Assembly: GCF_010548275.1 (NCBI RefSeq)
Contig: NZ_JAAGLT010000005.1
Span: 248,001 to 312,000 of the forward strand
DNA: 64,000 nucleotides
Reading direction: 5' to 3'
DNA from: Streptomyces sp. SID12488
Lineage (GTDB): Bacteria; Actinomycetota; Actinomycetes; Streptomycetales; Streptomycetaceae
The translations under genes were made by a program, and so were the position numbers. The notes under the pieces are model-generated. The model saw nothing but the letters and a program-made list of their open reading frames with translations, did not search any database and had not been told where the DNA came from. Below are positions 1 to 8,272 of this stretch, piece by piece (the stretch's first letter is position 1; each line of letters begins with the position of its first letter).

Positions 1-295
1 TCGGCGCCGACGCGGGGGCGGCCGGTACGCCCAGAGGCGTCGAGCCGGATGTCAGGGGGCCGGCGGCCGGAGCAGGTGCACCGGATGCACCGGGTGTACG
101 CCCGGACACGTTCGTCGCGTCACCGGTCGCGTCCGGCTCCCGGCCGTCGCTCCCCGAGCCGTTCCTGGCCGTCGTCGGCGCGGCCGGCGCTTCCTCGGCC
201 GTGCCGCCCGTACCGTCCGTGACCGGCGGCCCGGTCGGTGGTGGAGGGGTGGCCGGGCGCGGGGGAATGGAGGTACGCCGCGCTTCCGTGCTCAT
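1..295 (-). CDS. Partial protein with a long low-complexity Pro/Ala/Gly/Thr-rich N-terminus
   Basis: A leftward reading frame opens at an ATG (293-295) and runs off the window after 98 codons. A G-rich run about 4 nt upstream could be its ribosome binding site. The visible part (MSTEARRTSIPPRPATPP at its start) is low complexity and rich in proline, alanine, glycine, serine and threonine, with no hydrophobic segment. Such leaders often precede a membrane helix or catalytic domain in Streptomyces proteins, but that part lies outside the window. Codon use has the strong G/C third-position bias of real genes here. I do not recognise the protein and assign no function. Confidence 0.55.
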   Translation of the reverse strand, partial: MSTEARRTSIPPRPATPPPPTGPPVTDGTGGTAEEAPAAPTTARNGSGSDGREPDATGDATNVSGRTPGASGAPAPAAGPLTSGSTPLGVPAAPASAP

Positions 296-778
296 GCACC
301 CCCCGTTTCCTCGTACCGGCGCAGGGCCGCGGAGTCCGTGCGGCGCGGGACGCGGCCGTCCCGGGCAGGCATACCCGCGCGGGCGGGCGGCCATCCGTGC
401 GCGTACCTCCGCGCGTGGTGGCTCCTCCCTGCGTGAAGCGTCACTCTACGGGTTGACACCCACCGAACGGGAACCAGTCCGCGGCACCGGGGCTTCTGCC
501 CGGATCGTCCCCTGCCCTGCGGTAATCGTGTCCGCCAGACCTCGTCAGACCTCGCCGGACGTCGTTCATGGCACCCGCGCCGCCGACCCGGCCGGTCACG
601 GCCGGGCCGGCGCTCGGCCGGCGGACGGAGTGTCCCGGGGCGAGAGGGCGGTGTCCCCGGCTCGGCCCTCGCCCCCCCGCCGGGGTGCGGCGGGGGGCGA
701 GGGCTCTTCGGCTGGGCGCCGGCGATCGGTCCAGGTGCTCTGGCGCCCTCCAACACCCGGAAGGCGTAAGACTGTTGC
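296..778. other. Intergenic region, 483 bp
   Basis: No convincing gene. Long open frames on both strands here are a by-product of high GC. The right end holds the hairpin terminator annotated separately. A TTGACA hexamer at 453-458 (plus strand) has no matching -10 element at normal spacing, so I do not call a promoter. The promoter of the truncated leftward gene must lie in this stretch. Confidence 0.5.
665..704 (-). terminator. Strong hairpin after the SDR gene
   Basis: A 13-bp perfect stem pairs 665-677 with 692-704 around a G-rich loop. It lies about 75 nt beyond the stop of the SDR gene, so it probably ends the leftward glutamine synthetase/ALDH/SDR transcript. There is no U tract, which is usual in Streptomyces. 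Confidence 0.6.
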
Positions 779-1570
779 CTACACCGGTGTGACGTACGCG
801 CCCGCGATGCCGCCGTCGACCAGGAAGTCGGTGGCGTTGACGAACGAGGAGTCGTCGCTGGCCAGGAAGGCGACGGCGGCTGCGATCTCGTCGGCCTCGG
901 CGAACCGTCCGACCGGGATGTGGACGAGCCGGCGGGCGGCACGCTCGGGGTCCTTGGCGAACAGTTCCTGGAGGAGCGGGGTGTTGACCGGTCCCGGGCA
1001 GAGCGCGTTGACGCGGATGCCCTCCCGGGCGAACTGCACGCCCAGTTCACGGGTCATGGCGAGGACGCCGCCCTTGGACGCGGTGTACGAGATCTGGGAG
1101 GTGGCGGCGCCCATCCTCGCCACGAACGAGGCCGTGTTGATGATCGAGCCCTTGCCCTGGCGCCGCATGTAGGGGATCGCGGCCTTGCAGCACAGGAAGA
1201 CGGAGGTCAGGTTGACCTCCTGGACGCGCTTCCAGGCCTCCAGGCCGGTGTCCAGGATCGAGTCGTCGTCGGGCGGCGAGATACCGGCGTTGTTGAACGC
1301 GATGTCGACGCTGCCGTAGGTGTCGTACGCCGTCCTGAAGAGCGTCTCGACCTGCTCGGGGTCGGTGACGTCGACCTTGACGAAGATCCCGCCCACCTCG
1401 TCGGCGGCGGCCTTGCCGCGCGGCTCGTCGATGTCGCCGCAGACGACGTTGGCGCCCTCGGAGGCGAGCCTGCGCGCGGTGGCGAGGCCGATGCCGCTGC
1501 CGGCACCGGTGATGACGGCGGTACGGCCGACGAGGCGTCGGCAGACGATGGCTTCGGTCGATTCGGTCAC
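779..1570 (-). CDS. Short-chain dehydrogenase/reductase (SDR), NAD(P)-dependent
   Basis: A 263-residue classical SDR. The cofactor glycine motif TGAGSGIG is at 21-28, NNAG at 93-96, the structural Asn at 120, and catalytic Ser148, Tyr162 and Lys166 (YTASK). Asp46 at the end of the second strand favours NAD over NADP. The start is a GTG that overlaps the ALDH stop by 4 nt (GTGA), so translation is coupled. It is the last gene of a glutamine synthetase/ALDH/SDR operon. An alcohol dehydrogenase in this setting suits oxidation of the hydroxyl of a gamma-glutamylated amino alcohol (gamma-glutamylethanolamide) to the aldehyde used by the neighbouring ALDH. Family assignment is firm; substrate is inferred from context. 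Confidence 0.9.
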   Translation of the reverse strand: MTESTEAIVCRRLVGRTAVITGAGSGIGLATARRLASEGANVVCGDIDEPRGKAAADEVGGIFVKVDVTDPEQVETLFRTAYDTYGSVDIAFNNAGISPPDDDSILDTGLEAWKRVQEVNLTSVFLCCKAAIPYMRRQGKGSIINTASFVARMGAATSQISYTASKGGVLAMTRELGVQFAREGIRVNALCPGPVNTPLLQELFAKDPERAARRLVHIPVGRFAEADEIAAAVAFLASDDSSFVNATDFLVDGGIAGAYVTPV

Positions 1571-2970
1571 TGTGCGGGGCCTTCCGTGCTGATGAAGACG
1601 TTCTTCGTCTCCGTGAAGGCGGTGAGGGCATCCGGGCCGAGCTCGCGGCCGATCCCGGACTGCTTGAAGCCGCCGAAGGGGGTCGAATAGCGCACGCTGG
1701 AGTGCGAGTTGACGGACAGGTTGCCTGCCCGGACGGCCTGCGACACGCGCAGGGCGCGGCCGACGTCCCGGGTCCAGATGGAGCCGGAGAGTCCGTAGTC
1801 GGTGCCGTTGGCGAGCGCCACGGCGTCCGCCTCGTCGTCGAAGGGGAGGACGACGGCGACCGGGCCGAAGACCTCCTCGACGGCCACGCGCGCGTGCGGG
1901 TCGACGTCGGTGAGGACGGTCGGCGGGAACCAGAAGCCTGGGCCCGCGGGCGCCTCGCCCCGGATGCCGGCCAGGTCGTCGGTGACGTACGCGCGTACGC
2001 GGTCCAGTTGGGCCCTGGAGATCAGCGGGCCCATCTGGGTCTTCTCGTCCGCCGGGTCGCCGACGAGGACGGATTCGACAGCGGGCGCGAGCAGCCCGAG
2101 GAAGCGGTCGTACACGGAACGTTGGACAAGGATGCGGGTGCGGGCGCAGCAGTCCTGGCCGGAGTTGTCGAGGAATGCCATCGGTGCTGCCGCGGCGGCG
2201 GCCTCGATGTCCGCGTCGGCGAAGACGATGTTGGGGCTCTTGCCGCCGAGTTCGAGGGTGACGCGCTTGAGGAGCGCCGCCCCCTTCGCCAGCACCTGCT
2301 TGCCCACACCCGTCGACCCGGTGAAGACGATCTTCGCCACGCCCGGGTGCTCCACGAGCGCGTTGCCCGCGACGGGACCGTGGCCCGGCAGCACCTGGAA
2401 CAGGTCCTCCGGTAGGCCTGCCGCCAGGGCGAGTTCGGCCAGGCGCAGAGCGGTCAGCGGGGTGGTCTCGGCGGGCTTGAGGATCACCGCGTTACCGGCC
2501 GCGAGCGCGGGGGCCGTGCCCCAGGCCGCGATCGGCATGGGGAAGTTCCAGGGCGCGATGACCCCGACGACACCGAGCGGTTCGAGGAGGGTGATGTCGA
2601 GGCCGCCGGCGACCGGGATCTGCCGTCCGGTCAGCCGCTCGACACCGCCCGCCGCGTAGTCGAGCAGGTCTCGGACGTTGCCCGCCTCCCAGCGTGCGTT
2701 GCCGATGACGTGCCCGGCCTCCCGCACCTCCAACTGGGCCAGTTCTTCCAGGTGTTCGTCGACGGTGGCCGCGAAGCGGCGCAGCAGACGGGCGCGGTCG
2801 GCGGGCGCGAGGGCGGCCCAGCGCGTCTGCGCCCGCGTGGCCCGTACGACGGCCGCATCGACGTCCTCCCGGGTGGCGGCGGGGACGGTGGCGACGACGT
2901 CCTCGGTGGCGGGATTGAGGACGCGAAGCTCACGCTCGTACGCAAGTTCGCGCTCATGCTCGTACGACAA
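1567..2970 (-). CDS. Aldehyde dehydrogenase (NAD(P)-dependent)
   Basis: A 467-residue aldehyde dehydrogenase if started at the TTG at 2970, which has GAGAGG about 8 nt upstream. A GTG at 2985 that overlaps the glutamine synthetase stop is the alternative. Visible family motifs are PWNF near 140, TGSTGVG near 217, the general-base Glu in ELGGK near 240 and the nucleophile region GQDCC, with catalytic Cys near 274. The length is normal for the family. It lies 11 nt after the GlnA4-like gene and is translationally coupled to the SDR. Expected role: oxidation of a gamma-glutamyl aminoaldehyde to the acid, as PuuC does in the Puu pathway. The exact substrate is not shown by sequence. Confidence 0.9.
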   Translation of the reverse strand: MSYEHERELAYERELRVLNPATEDVVATVPAATREDVDAAVVRATRAQTRWAALAPADRARLLRRFAATVDEHLEELAQLEVREAGHVIGNARWEAGNVRDLLDYAAGGVERLTGRQIPVAGGLDITLLEPLGVVGVIAPWNFPMPIAAWGTAPALAAGNAVILKPAETTPLTALRLAELALAAGLPEDLFQVLPGHGPVAGNALVEHPGVAKIVFTGSTGVGKQVLAKGAALLKRVTLELGGKSPNIVFADADIEAAAAAAPMAFLDNSGQDCCARTRILVQRSVYDRFLGLLAPAVESVLVGDPADEKTQMGPLISRAQLDRVRAYVTDDLAGIRGEAPAGPGFWFPPTVLTDVDPHARVAVEEVFGPVAVVLPFDDEADAVALANGTDYGLSGSIWTRDVGRALRVSQAVRAGNLSVNSHSSVRYSTPFGGFKQSGIGRELGPDALTAFTETKNVFISTEGPAQ

Positions 2971-2981
2971 GGAAGGACCTC

Positions 2982-4352
2982 TCACAGGCGTTCGAAGGAG
3001 CGGCGAAGCTCCCAGTCGGTCACCGCGGCGTCGAAGGCGTCGAGTTCGACGCGGGCCATGTTGCGGTAGTGGGCGACCACCTCGTCGCCGAAGGCGGCCT
3101 GGGCGATGGGGCTGTTCTCCCACAGCTCGGCGGCCTCGCGCAGGGTGGTCGGGACGTGTGCGTAGTCGCCGGCGTAGGCGTTGCCCACGCACGCCTCGGG
3201 CAGTTCCAGCTTCTGCTCGATGCCGTACAGTCCGGCGGCGACCAGCCCGGCGACGGCGAGGTACGGGTTGACGTCACCGCCGGGCAGCCGGTTCTCGAAC
3301 CGCATGGACCGGCCGTGGCCGACGATCCGCAGCGCGCAGGTGCGGTTGTCGTAGCCCCAGGCGACGGCGGTCGGCGCGAACGAGCCCGGCTGGAACCTCT
3401 TGTACGAGTTGATGTTGGGCGCGTAGAGGAGCGAGAAGTCCCGGAGGGCGGCGAGCTGCCCGGCGAGGAAGTACCGCATCACCTCGGACATGCCGCCGGG
3501 GTCGGCCGCGGTGCCGGCCATGACGTTCGTGCCGTCGGCGTCGGCGAGCGAGAGGTGGATGTGACAGGAGTTGCCCTCGCGCTCGTTGTACTTGGCCATG
3601 AAGGTGAGCGAGACGCCCTCCTGGCTGGCGATCTCCTTGGCGCCGGTCTTGTAGACGGCGTGCTGGTCGCAGGTGACGACCGCGTCGTCGTACTTGAAGG
3701 CGATCTCGTGCTGGCCCGGGTTGCACTCGCCCTTGGCGGACTCGACGGTCAGTCCGGCGGCCGTCATCTCGTTCCGGATGCGGCGCAGCAGGGGCTCGAT
3801 ACGGCCGGTGCCGAGTACCGAGTAGTCGATGTTGTACTGGTTGGCCGGGGTCAGGCCGCGGTAGTTGGCGTCCCAGGCCTGCTCGTAGGTGTCCTTGAAC
3901 ACGATGAACTCGAGTTCGGTGCCGACCTTCGCGCTGAACCCGTGCTCGGCGAGCCTGTCCAGCTGGCGGCGGAGGACCTGGCGGGGCGCGGCGACCACCG
4001 GGGAACCGTCGTTCCACGCGAGGTCGGCGACGAGGAACGCCGTACCGGTGTTCCAGGGCAGGCGGCGGAGCGTGGAGAGGTCGGGATGCATGGCGAAGTC
4101 GCCGTACCCCCGCTCCCAGCTGGACATCTCGTAGCCGTCGACCGTGTTCATCTCGGTGTCGACGGCGAGGAGGTAGTTGCAGCCTTCGGTGCCGTGTTCC
4201 AGGACGTCGTCGAGGAAGAAGCGGGCGGCGAACCGCTTGCCCTGGAGCCGCCCTTGCATGTCGGGGAAGGCCAGGACAACAGTGTCGATCTCTCCGCTCG
4301 CGACGAGGGCGTGCAGCTCCTCGACGCTCAGCGGGGGTGTGCGGTCTGCCAC
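2982..4352 (-). CDS. glnA4: Glutamine synthetase-like gamma-glutamyl-amine ligase (GlnA4 type)
   Basis: A 456-residue member of the glutamine synthetase superfamily. It starts at a GTG (4350-4352) with AAGGAG 8 nt upstream. The beta-grasp N-domain is followed by the catalytic domain: TELEF (metal-binding Glu), the GQHEIAFK segment, HIHLSL, NRLPGGDVNPYLA near the C-terminus. It resembles PuuA/GlnT-type ligases more than ammonia-using GlnA. Its neighbours (ALDH, SDR, FadR regulator, gamma-glutamyl hydrolase) match the locus of S. coelicolor SCO1613, which I recall as GlnA4, a gamma-glutamylethanolamide synthetase. It would therefore join glutamate to ethanolamine using ATP and start the pathway encoded around it. 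Substrate is inferred from homology and context. It is divergent from the regulator. Confidence 0.85.
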   Translation of the reverse strand: MADRTPPLSVEELHALVASGEIDTVVLAFPDMQGRLQGKRFAARFFLDDVLEHGTEGCNYLLAVDTEMNTVDGYEMSSWERGYGDFAMHPDLSTLRRLPWNTGTAFLVADLAWNDGSPVVAAPRQVLRRQLDRLAEHGFSAKVGTELEFIVFKDTYEQAWDANYRGLTPANQYNIDYSVLGTGRIEPLLRRIRNEMTAAGLTVESAKGECNPGQHEIAFKYDDAVVTCDQHAVYKTGAKEIASQEGVSLTFMAKYNEREGNSCHIHLSLADADGTNVMAGTAADPGGMSEVMRYFLAGQLAALRDFSLLYAPNINSYKRFQPGSFAPTAVAWGYDNRTCALRIVGHGRSMRFENRLPGGDVNPYLAVAGLVAAGLYGIEQKLELPEACVGNAYAGDYAHVPTTLREAAELWENSPIAQAAFGDEVVAHYRNMARVELDAFDAAVTDWELRRSFERL

Positions 4353-4382
4353 GGGAAAGCTCCTTCGGCTTCTGCGCGTTTT

Positions 4383-4399
4383 TTCCGGCCGGGCCGGAA
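4383..4399. promoter_or_regulatory. Palindrome in the glnA4/FadR divergent promoter
   Basis: TTCCGGCCGGGCCGGAA is a 17-nt inverted repeat with 7-bp arms, in the 96-bp gap between the divergently transcribed ligase and regulator genes. It is a candidate operator for the FadR-type regulator. It does not look like the classic FadR core (TGGTNNNACCA), so the assignment rests on position only. Confidence 0.35.
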
Positions 4400-4448
4400 G
4401 CCATAAGGTATTGCGGAGAACCATTGCTTGGGAAGGGGGCACGACGAG

Positions 4449-5183
4449 ATGTCGCTGGACGCGGAGGGCGGCTTGGAGGACCGGTTGACGCCGGTGCTGC
4501 GGCCCGTGCGGGCGGGCAACGGGTTCGAGGAGGCACTGGAACAGATCCTGCAGGTCGTACGGCTGGGCCTGGTACCGGGCGGCGAGCGGCTGCCGGCCGA
4601 GCGCGAACTCGCGGAGCGGCTCGGGATCAGCCGGGTGACGCTGCGCGAGGTGCTGAAGGTGCTCCAGGACCAGGGGCTCGTGGAGTCGCGGCGCGGCCGG
4701 TACGGCGGCACGTTCGTACTCCCCCGGGACGGCGCGGGCGGCGAGGTCGAGCTGCGGCGGCGGATCAGCGCGGTCGACATCGAGGACGTCCTGCGCTTCC
4801 GGGAGGTGCTGGAGGTGGGCGCGGCGGGCCTGTGCGCGCAGCACGGCCTGTCGCCCGATCAGGCGGAAAGGCTGCGGGACGCCTTGTCCCGCACGCAGGA
4901 CGCACCGTTGCCGGACTACCGCCGCCTGGACACCCTCCTCCACCTCACCCTGTCCGAGCTGTGCGGCTCACCGACGCTGACCTCGCAGTACGCGGCGGTA
5001 CGGGCGACAGTGAACGACCTGCTGGACTGCATCCCGCTGCTGGTACGCAACCTGGAGCACTCGCAGCGACAGCACGCGGCGCTGGTGGACGCGGTGCTCG
5101 ACGGGGACGCGGACGGGGCGCGGGAGATGATGCGGGAGCACTGCTCGGGGACGGCGGCTCTGTTGCGGGGATTCCTGGCGTGA
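4449..5183 (+). CDS. GntR-family (FadR subfamily) transcriptional regulator
   Basis: A 244-residue regulator starting at an ATG with GGAAGGGGG 9 nt upstream; a TTG 21 nt earlier is a less likely start. An N-terminal winged helix-turn-helix (about residues 25-95, including RLPAERELAERLGISRVTLRE) is typical of GntR proteins. The all-helical C-terminal half (about 105-235) fits the FCD ligand-binding domain. It is divergent from the glnA4/ALDH/SDR operon and upstream of the hydrolase, so it most likely represses both sides and responds to the amine substrate or a gamma-glutamyl intermediate. The ligand is not known from sequence. Confidence 0.88.
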   Translation: MSLDAEGGLEDRLTPVLRPVRAGNGFEEALEQILQVVRLGLVPGGERLPAERELAERLGISRVTLREVLKVLQDQGLVESRRGRYGGTFVLPRDGAGGEVELRRRISAVDIEDVLRFREVLEVGAAGLCAQHGLSPDQAERLRDALSRTQDAPLPDYRRLDTLLHLTLSELCGSPTLTSQYAAVRATVNDLLDCIPLLVRNLEHSQRQHAALVDAVLDGDADGAREMMREHCSGTAALLRGFLA

Positions 5184-5288
5184 CGAGGGTGGGACATGGG
5201 TTGCCACCCGGGACGAGGGTCGGCAAAGGTATGGCCGTACGCCATTGAAAGCCGAACTGATTGCCCGCTGGATGCCAGGGAGACCCTC

Positions 5289-6014
5289 GTGACGACGACC
5301 GGACGACGACCGCTCATCGGCGTCAGCACCTACCTGGAGTCCAGGACGCGCTGGGGTGCGTGGGAACTGCCGGCGGCGCTGCTGCCGGCCGGGTATCCGC
5401 TCCTCGTGCAGCGGGCCGGGGGTATCGCCGCGATGCTCCCGCCGGACGACCCGGCACACGCCGCCGCGACGGTCGCCCGGCTCGACGGTGTCGTGATCGC
5501 GGGCGGCCCGGATGTCGATCCCGCCCGCTACGGCGAGGAGCGCGACCCGCACACAGGCCCACCCGCCGAGGCCCGGGACGCCTGGGAACTGGCCCTGATC
5601 GAGGCGGCGTTGGCGACCGGTACCCCGCTGCTGGGCATCTGCCGGGGCATGCAACTGCTGAACGTCGCCCTGGGCGGCACCCTGGTCCAGCACATCGACG
5701 GCCACGCGGAGACACCGGGCGTCTTCGGCCACCACACCGTGAAACCGGTACCGGGGACGCGATACGCGGATGCGGTACCGGAGGAGACATCGGTACCGAC
5801 CTTCCATCACCAGGCGGTGGACCGTCTGGGGAGGGGTCTGGTCCCCTCGGCGTATGCGGCCGACGGAACGGTGGAGGCGGTGGAGGCGGAGGGTTCCGAG
5901 TGGGTACTGGGGGTGCAGTGGCATCCAGAGATGGGCGAAGACGTCAGGGTGATGGAGGCCCTGGTCCTTTCAGCCCGTCCGGCGCTTGAGGACAAGGCCC
6001 GTTCAGGGCCGTAG
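5289..6014 (+). CDS. Class I glutamine amidotransferase-like gamma-glutamyl hydrolase (PuuD-like)
   Basis: A 241-residue stand-alone class I amidotransferase domain. The nucleophile elbow GICRGMQ carries Cys118, and the His/Glu pair is in WHPE (His212, Glu214), so the full triad is present. AGGPDVDPARYGE near 71-83 is typical of the PuuD/gamma-glutamyl-GABA hydrolase group. The GTG start at 5289 has AGGGAG upstream. It follows the FadR gene and faces away from glnA4, so it should release glutamate from the oxidised gamma-glutamyl product at the end of the pathway. The last dozen codons (PALEDKARSGP) are read from a dispersed intergenic repeat, so the C-terminal tail is probably not conserved. 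Confidence 0.88.
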   Translation: MTTTGRRPLIGVSTYLESRTRWGAWELPAALLPAGYPLLVQRAGGIAAMLPPDDPAHAAATVARLDGVVIAGGPDVDPARYGEERDPHTGPPAEARDAWELALIEAALATGTPLLGICRGMQLLNVALGGTLVQHIDGHAETPGVFGHHTVKPVPGTRYADAVPEETSVPTFHHQAVDRLGRGLVPSAYAADGTVEAVEAEGSEWVLGVQWHPEMGEDVRVMEALVLSARPALEDKARSGP

Positions 6015-6070
6015 GGGGGTCTGGGGGCGCAGCCCCCAGGGATGGGAAGGGTAGGGGCGGCGGGGGCGAG
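5971..6070 (+). repeat. Dispersed intergenic repeat, copy A
   Basis: Begins CAGCCCGTCCGGCGCTTGAG and ends GGGTAGGGGCGGCGGGGGCG, with an internal hairpin TGGGGGCGCAGCCCCCA. The same modules recur at 30481-30670 and 39305-39427. The hydrolase stop codon lies inside it. The internal hairpin may end the hydrolase transcript. Confidence 0.7.
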
Positions 6071-6093
6071 AACAACCCCTGGCGCACCCGCCC

Positions 6094-7017
6094 TCACCCC
6101 CGCGTCAACCCCAACAGCTCCCGCGCCGGCCCCACCGGCCGATGCCCCGTGGGCCACACCGCCCGCAGCTCACGATCCAGCCGCACCCCGTCCAACGGCA
6201 CACACACCAACCGCCGCGTCGCCAACTCCTCCCCCACCGCCAGTTCACTCAGCACCGCGGGCCCCGCCCCACCCACCGCCGACGCCTTCACCGCGGTCGT
6301 CGACGACAGCTCGATCAGCGGACGCGCCAACCCGCCCAACGCCGTGTTCAGCACCTGCCGCGTCCCCGACCCCTCCTCCCGGAGGATCAACGGCGTCACC
6401 GCCAGCTCCTCCGCCCCCACCGGCTTCCGCCGCCGCGCCCACGGATGCCCCGGCGCCGTCACCACGATCAGCCGGTCCTTCGCGACGACCACCGAGTCCA
6501 GCCCGCTCGGTACACCCGTCCCCTCCACGAAACCGATGTCGGCCTCGTCCGACAGGACCCGTTCGGCCACCGCAGCCGAGTTCCCGGCGAGCAGTGACAC
6601 CGCCGTCTCGGGCAGCCGCACACGCAGCGCCAGCAGCCAGCCCGGCAGCAGGTACTCGGCGATCGTCATACTGGCCGCCACCCGCAGCCGGGAGTCGCGT
6701 CGCGTACGCAGGGCCTGCGCCCCGGCGTCGAACGCCTCCGCCGCCTCCACGACCCGCCGAGCCCAGTCGGTGACGAGCACACCGGCGTCCGTGAGCCGGG
6801 ATCCGCGCGGCGAGCGGTCCACCAGGGCCACGCCCAGCTGGCGTTCCATCGACCGGATACGGCTGCTGGCGGCCGGCTGGGTGACGCCCAGCTCCTGCGC
6901 CGCCCGCCCGAGACTCCCCAGCCGCGCCACGGCCAGCAGCAGCTCCATCGCCCCGAGGTCCGGGACCCGCCGCGCGACCCCCGACGACCGCACAGCCCCA
7001 CCCTCCACATCACCCAT
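6094..7017 (-). CDS. LysR-family transcriptional regulator
   Basis: A 307-residue LysR-type regulator. The winged helix-turn-helix is at about 20-80 (SLGRAAQELGVTQPAASSRI), and the effector-binding domain runs from about 105 to 300. The 20-residue leader before the helix-turn-helix suggests that the ATG near residue 24 (MELLLAVARLGS) could be an alternative start. It is divergent from a TDT-family exporter gene, with 70 bp between them, so the exporter is the likely target. Its stop lies close to repeat copy A. The effector is unknown; sulfite or a C4-dicarboxylate would fit the exporter family. Confidence 0.9.
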   Translation of the reverse strand: MGDVEGGAVRSSGVARRVPDLGAMELLLAVARLGSLGRAAQELGVTQPAASSRIRSMERQLGVALVDRSPRGSRLTDAGVLVTDWARRVVEAAEAFDAGAQALRTRRDSRLRVAASMTIAEYLLPGWLLALRVRLPETAVSLLAGNSAAVAERVLSDEADIGFVEGTGVPSGLDSVVVAKDRLIVVTAPGHPWARRRKPVGAEELAVTPLILREEGSGTRQVLNTALGGLARPLIELSSTTAVKASAVGGAGPAVLSELAVGEELATRRLVCVPLDGVRLDRELRAVWPTGHRPVGPARELLGLTRG

Positions 7018-7087
7018 AGATCCAGCTTATGCCCTCATTCACCGAAACCCCCTGGTGACCGCCCGCCCCCCGAGCGACGGTGAGGAC

Positions 7088-8272
7088 ATGGCCACCGCAG
7101 CCCCCGCCCCCACCCGCCCACTCCCCCAGCCCCGGTCCCAGCCCCGGTCCCGGGCCCGGCACCCCCTCCTCCTCGGCGGCAGCCTCCGCCATCTCGGCCC
7201 CAACTGGTACGCCCCCGTCATGGGCACCGCCATCGTGGGCACCGCGGGCGCCGGTCTCCCCGGCGCGGACGGCATCCCTGGGCTGCGTACCGTCTGCACG
7301 GCCGTGTGGGCCCTCTCCCTCGCCCTTCTGCTCGCGCTTCTCTGCGCCCGCGCCCTGCACTGGGCCCACCACCGTGACCAGGCCCGCGCCCACCTCCTCG
7401 ACCCGGCGACGGCGCCCTTCTACGGCTGCCTCGCCATGGCTCTGACGGCCGTCGGCGGTGGCGCACTCGTCGTCGGCCGGGACTGGATCGGCCTCCCGGC
7501 CGCCCTCGCCCTCGACGCGGTCCTGTTCACCGCCGGGACGGCCGTCGGACTCGTCGCCGCCGTCGCCGTCCCGTACCTCCTGGTCGTACGCCGCGGGACG
7601 CCCAGCCCCGTATGGCTGCTCCCCGTCGTCGCACCCATGGTGTCCGCGGCGCTCGGTCCGCTTCTCGTCCCCCAACTCCCGCCCGGGCAGGGGCAGAAGA
7701 CGCTGCTGTTCGCCTGCCTGGCCATGTTCGGGCTCAGCCTGCTCGGGACCCTCATGATGCTGCCGGTCGTCTTCGCGCACCTCGTCACGACCGGCCCGCT
7801 CCCACTCGCCCTCACCCCGGCTCTGTTCCTGGTCCTGGGCCCGCTCGGCCAGTCCACCACCGCCGTCGGCCACTTCGCCGACCTCGCCCCCGGCGTCGTA
7901 CCCCTCCCGCATACGGTCGCCGCTGCCGCCGCCGTCCTCTACGGCGTTCCCGTCATGGGCTTCGCCCTGCTGTGGCTCGCGCTCGCCGGTGCGCTGGTGC
8001 TGCGCGCCCGGCGCCGGGGCATGGGCTTCACGATGACGTGGTGGGCCTTCACCTTCCCGGTGGGCACCTGTGTCACCGGCGCGGAGAGCCTCGGCCGGCA
8101 CACCGGGCTCGCCGCCTTCGACGTCCTCGCCGTCGCCCTGTACGCGCTGCTCGTCGCGGCCTGGGCCGGCGCAGCCGCCCGTACCGTGCGGGGTCTGGTC
8201 AGCGGTGAGCTGCTCGCAGGGCCTCGCCCAGCGCCCTTGGCGCCGCTGCCAGTGACGGCCCGTACCAGGTGA
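7088..8272 (+). CDS. TDT/SLAC1-family transporter (TehA/sulfite exporter-like)
   Basis: A 394-residue membrane protein with about ten hydrophobic segments. The first contains GPNWYAPVMGTAI, typical of the tellurite-resistance/dicarboxylate transporter (TDT) family, which includes TehA, Mae1, Ssu1 and SLAC1. The ATG start has GTGAGG upstream. A proline- and arginine-rich cytoplasmic leader of about 25 residues precedes the first helix. Family members move anions such as sulfite, chloride or C4-dicarboxylates; which one is not visible here. It is divergent from, and presumably controlled by, the LysR gene. Its last 74 nt overlap the 3' end of the convergent BtuF-like gene. Confidence 0.82.
   Translation: MATAAPAPTRPLPQPRSQPRSRARHPLLLGGSLRHLGPNWYAPVMGTAIVGTAGAGLPGADGIPGLRTVCTAVWALSLALLLALLCARALHWAHHRDQARAHLLDPATAPFYGCLAMALTAVGGGALVVGRDWIGLPAALALDAVLFTAGTAVGLVAAVAVPYLLVVRRGTPSPVWLLPVVAPMVSAALGPLLVPQLPPGQGQKTLLFACLAMFGLSLLGTLMMLPVVFAHLVTTGPLPLALTPALFLVLGPLGQSTTAVGHFADLAPGVVPLPHTVAAAAAVLYGVPVMGFALLWLALAGALVLRARRRGMGFTMTWWAFTFPVGTCVTGAESLGRHTGLAAFDVLAVALYALLVAAWAGAAARTVRGLVSGELLAGPRPAPLAPLPVTARTR

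Noticed and set aside
201..1172. Plus-strand open frame of about 323 codons
   Set aside because: Runs antisense over the SDR gene and through the terminator hairpin. Composition is arginine-rich and it has no recognisable motif.
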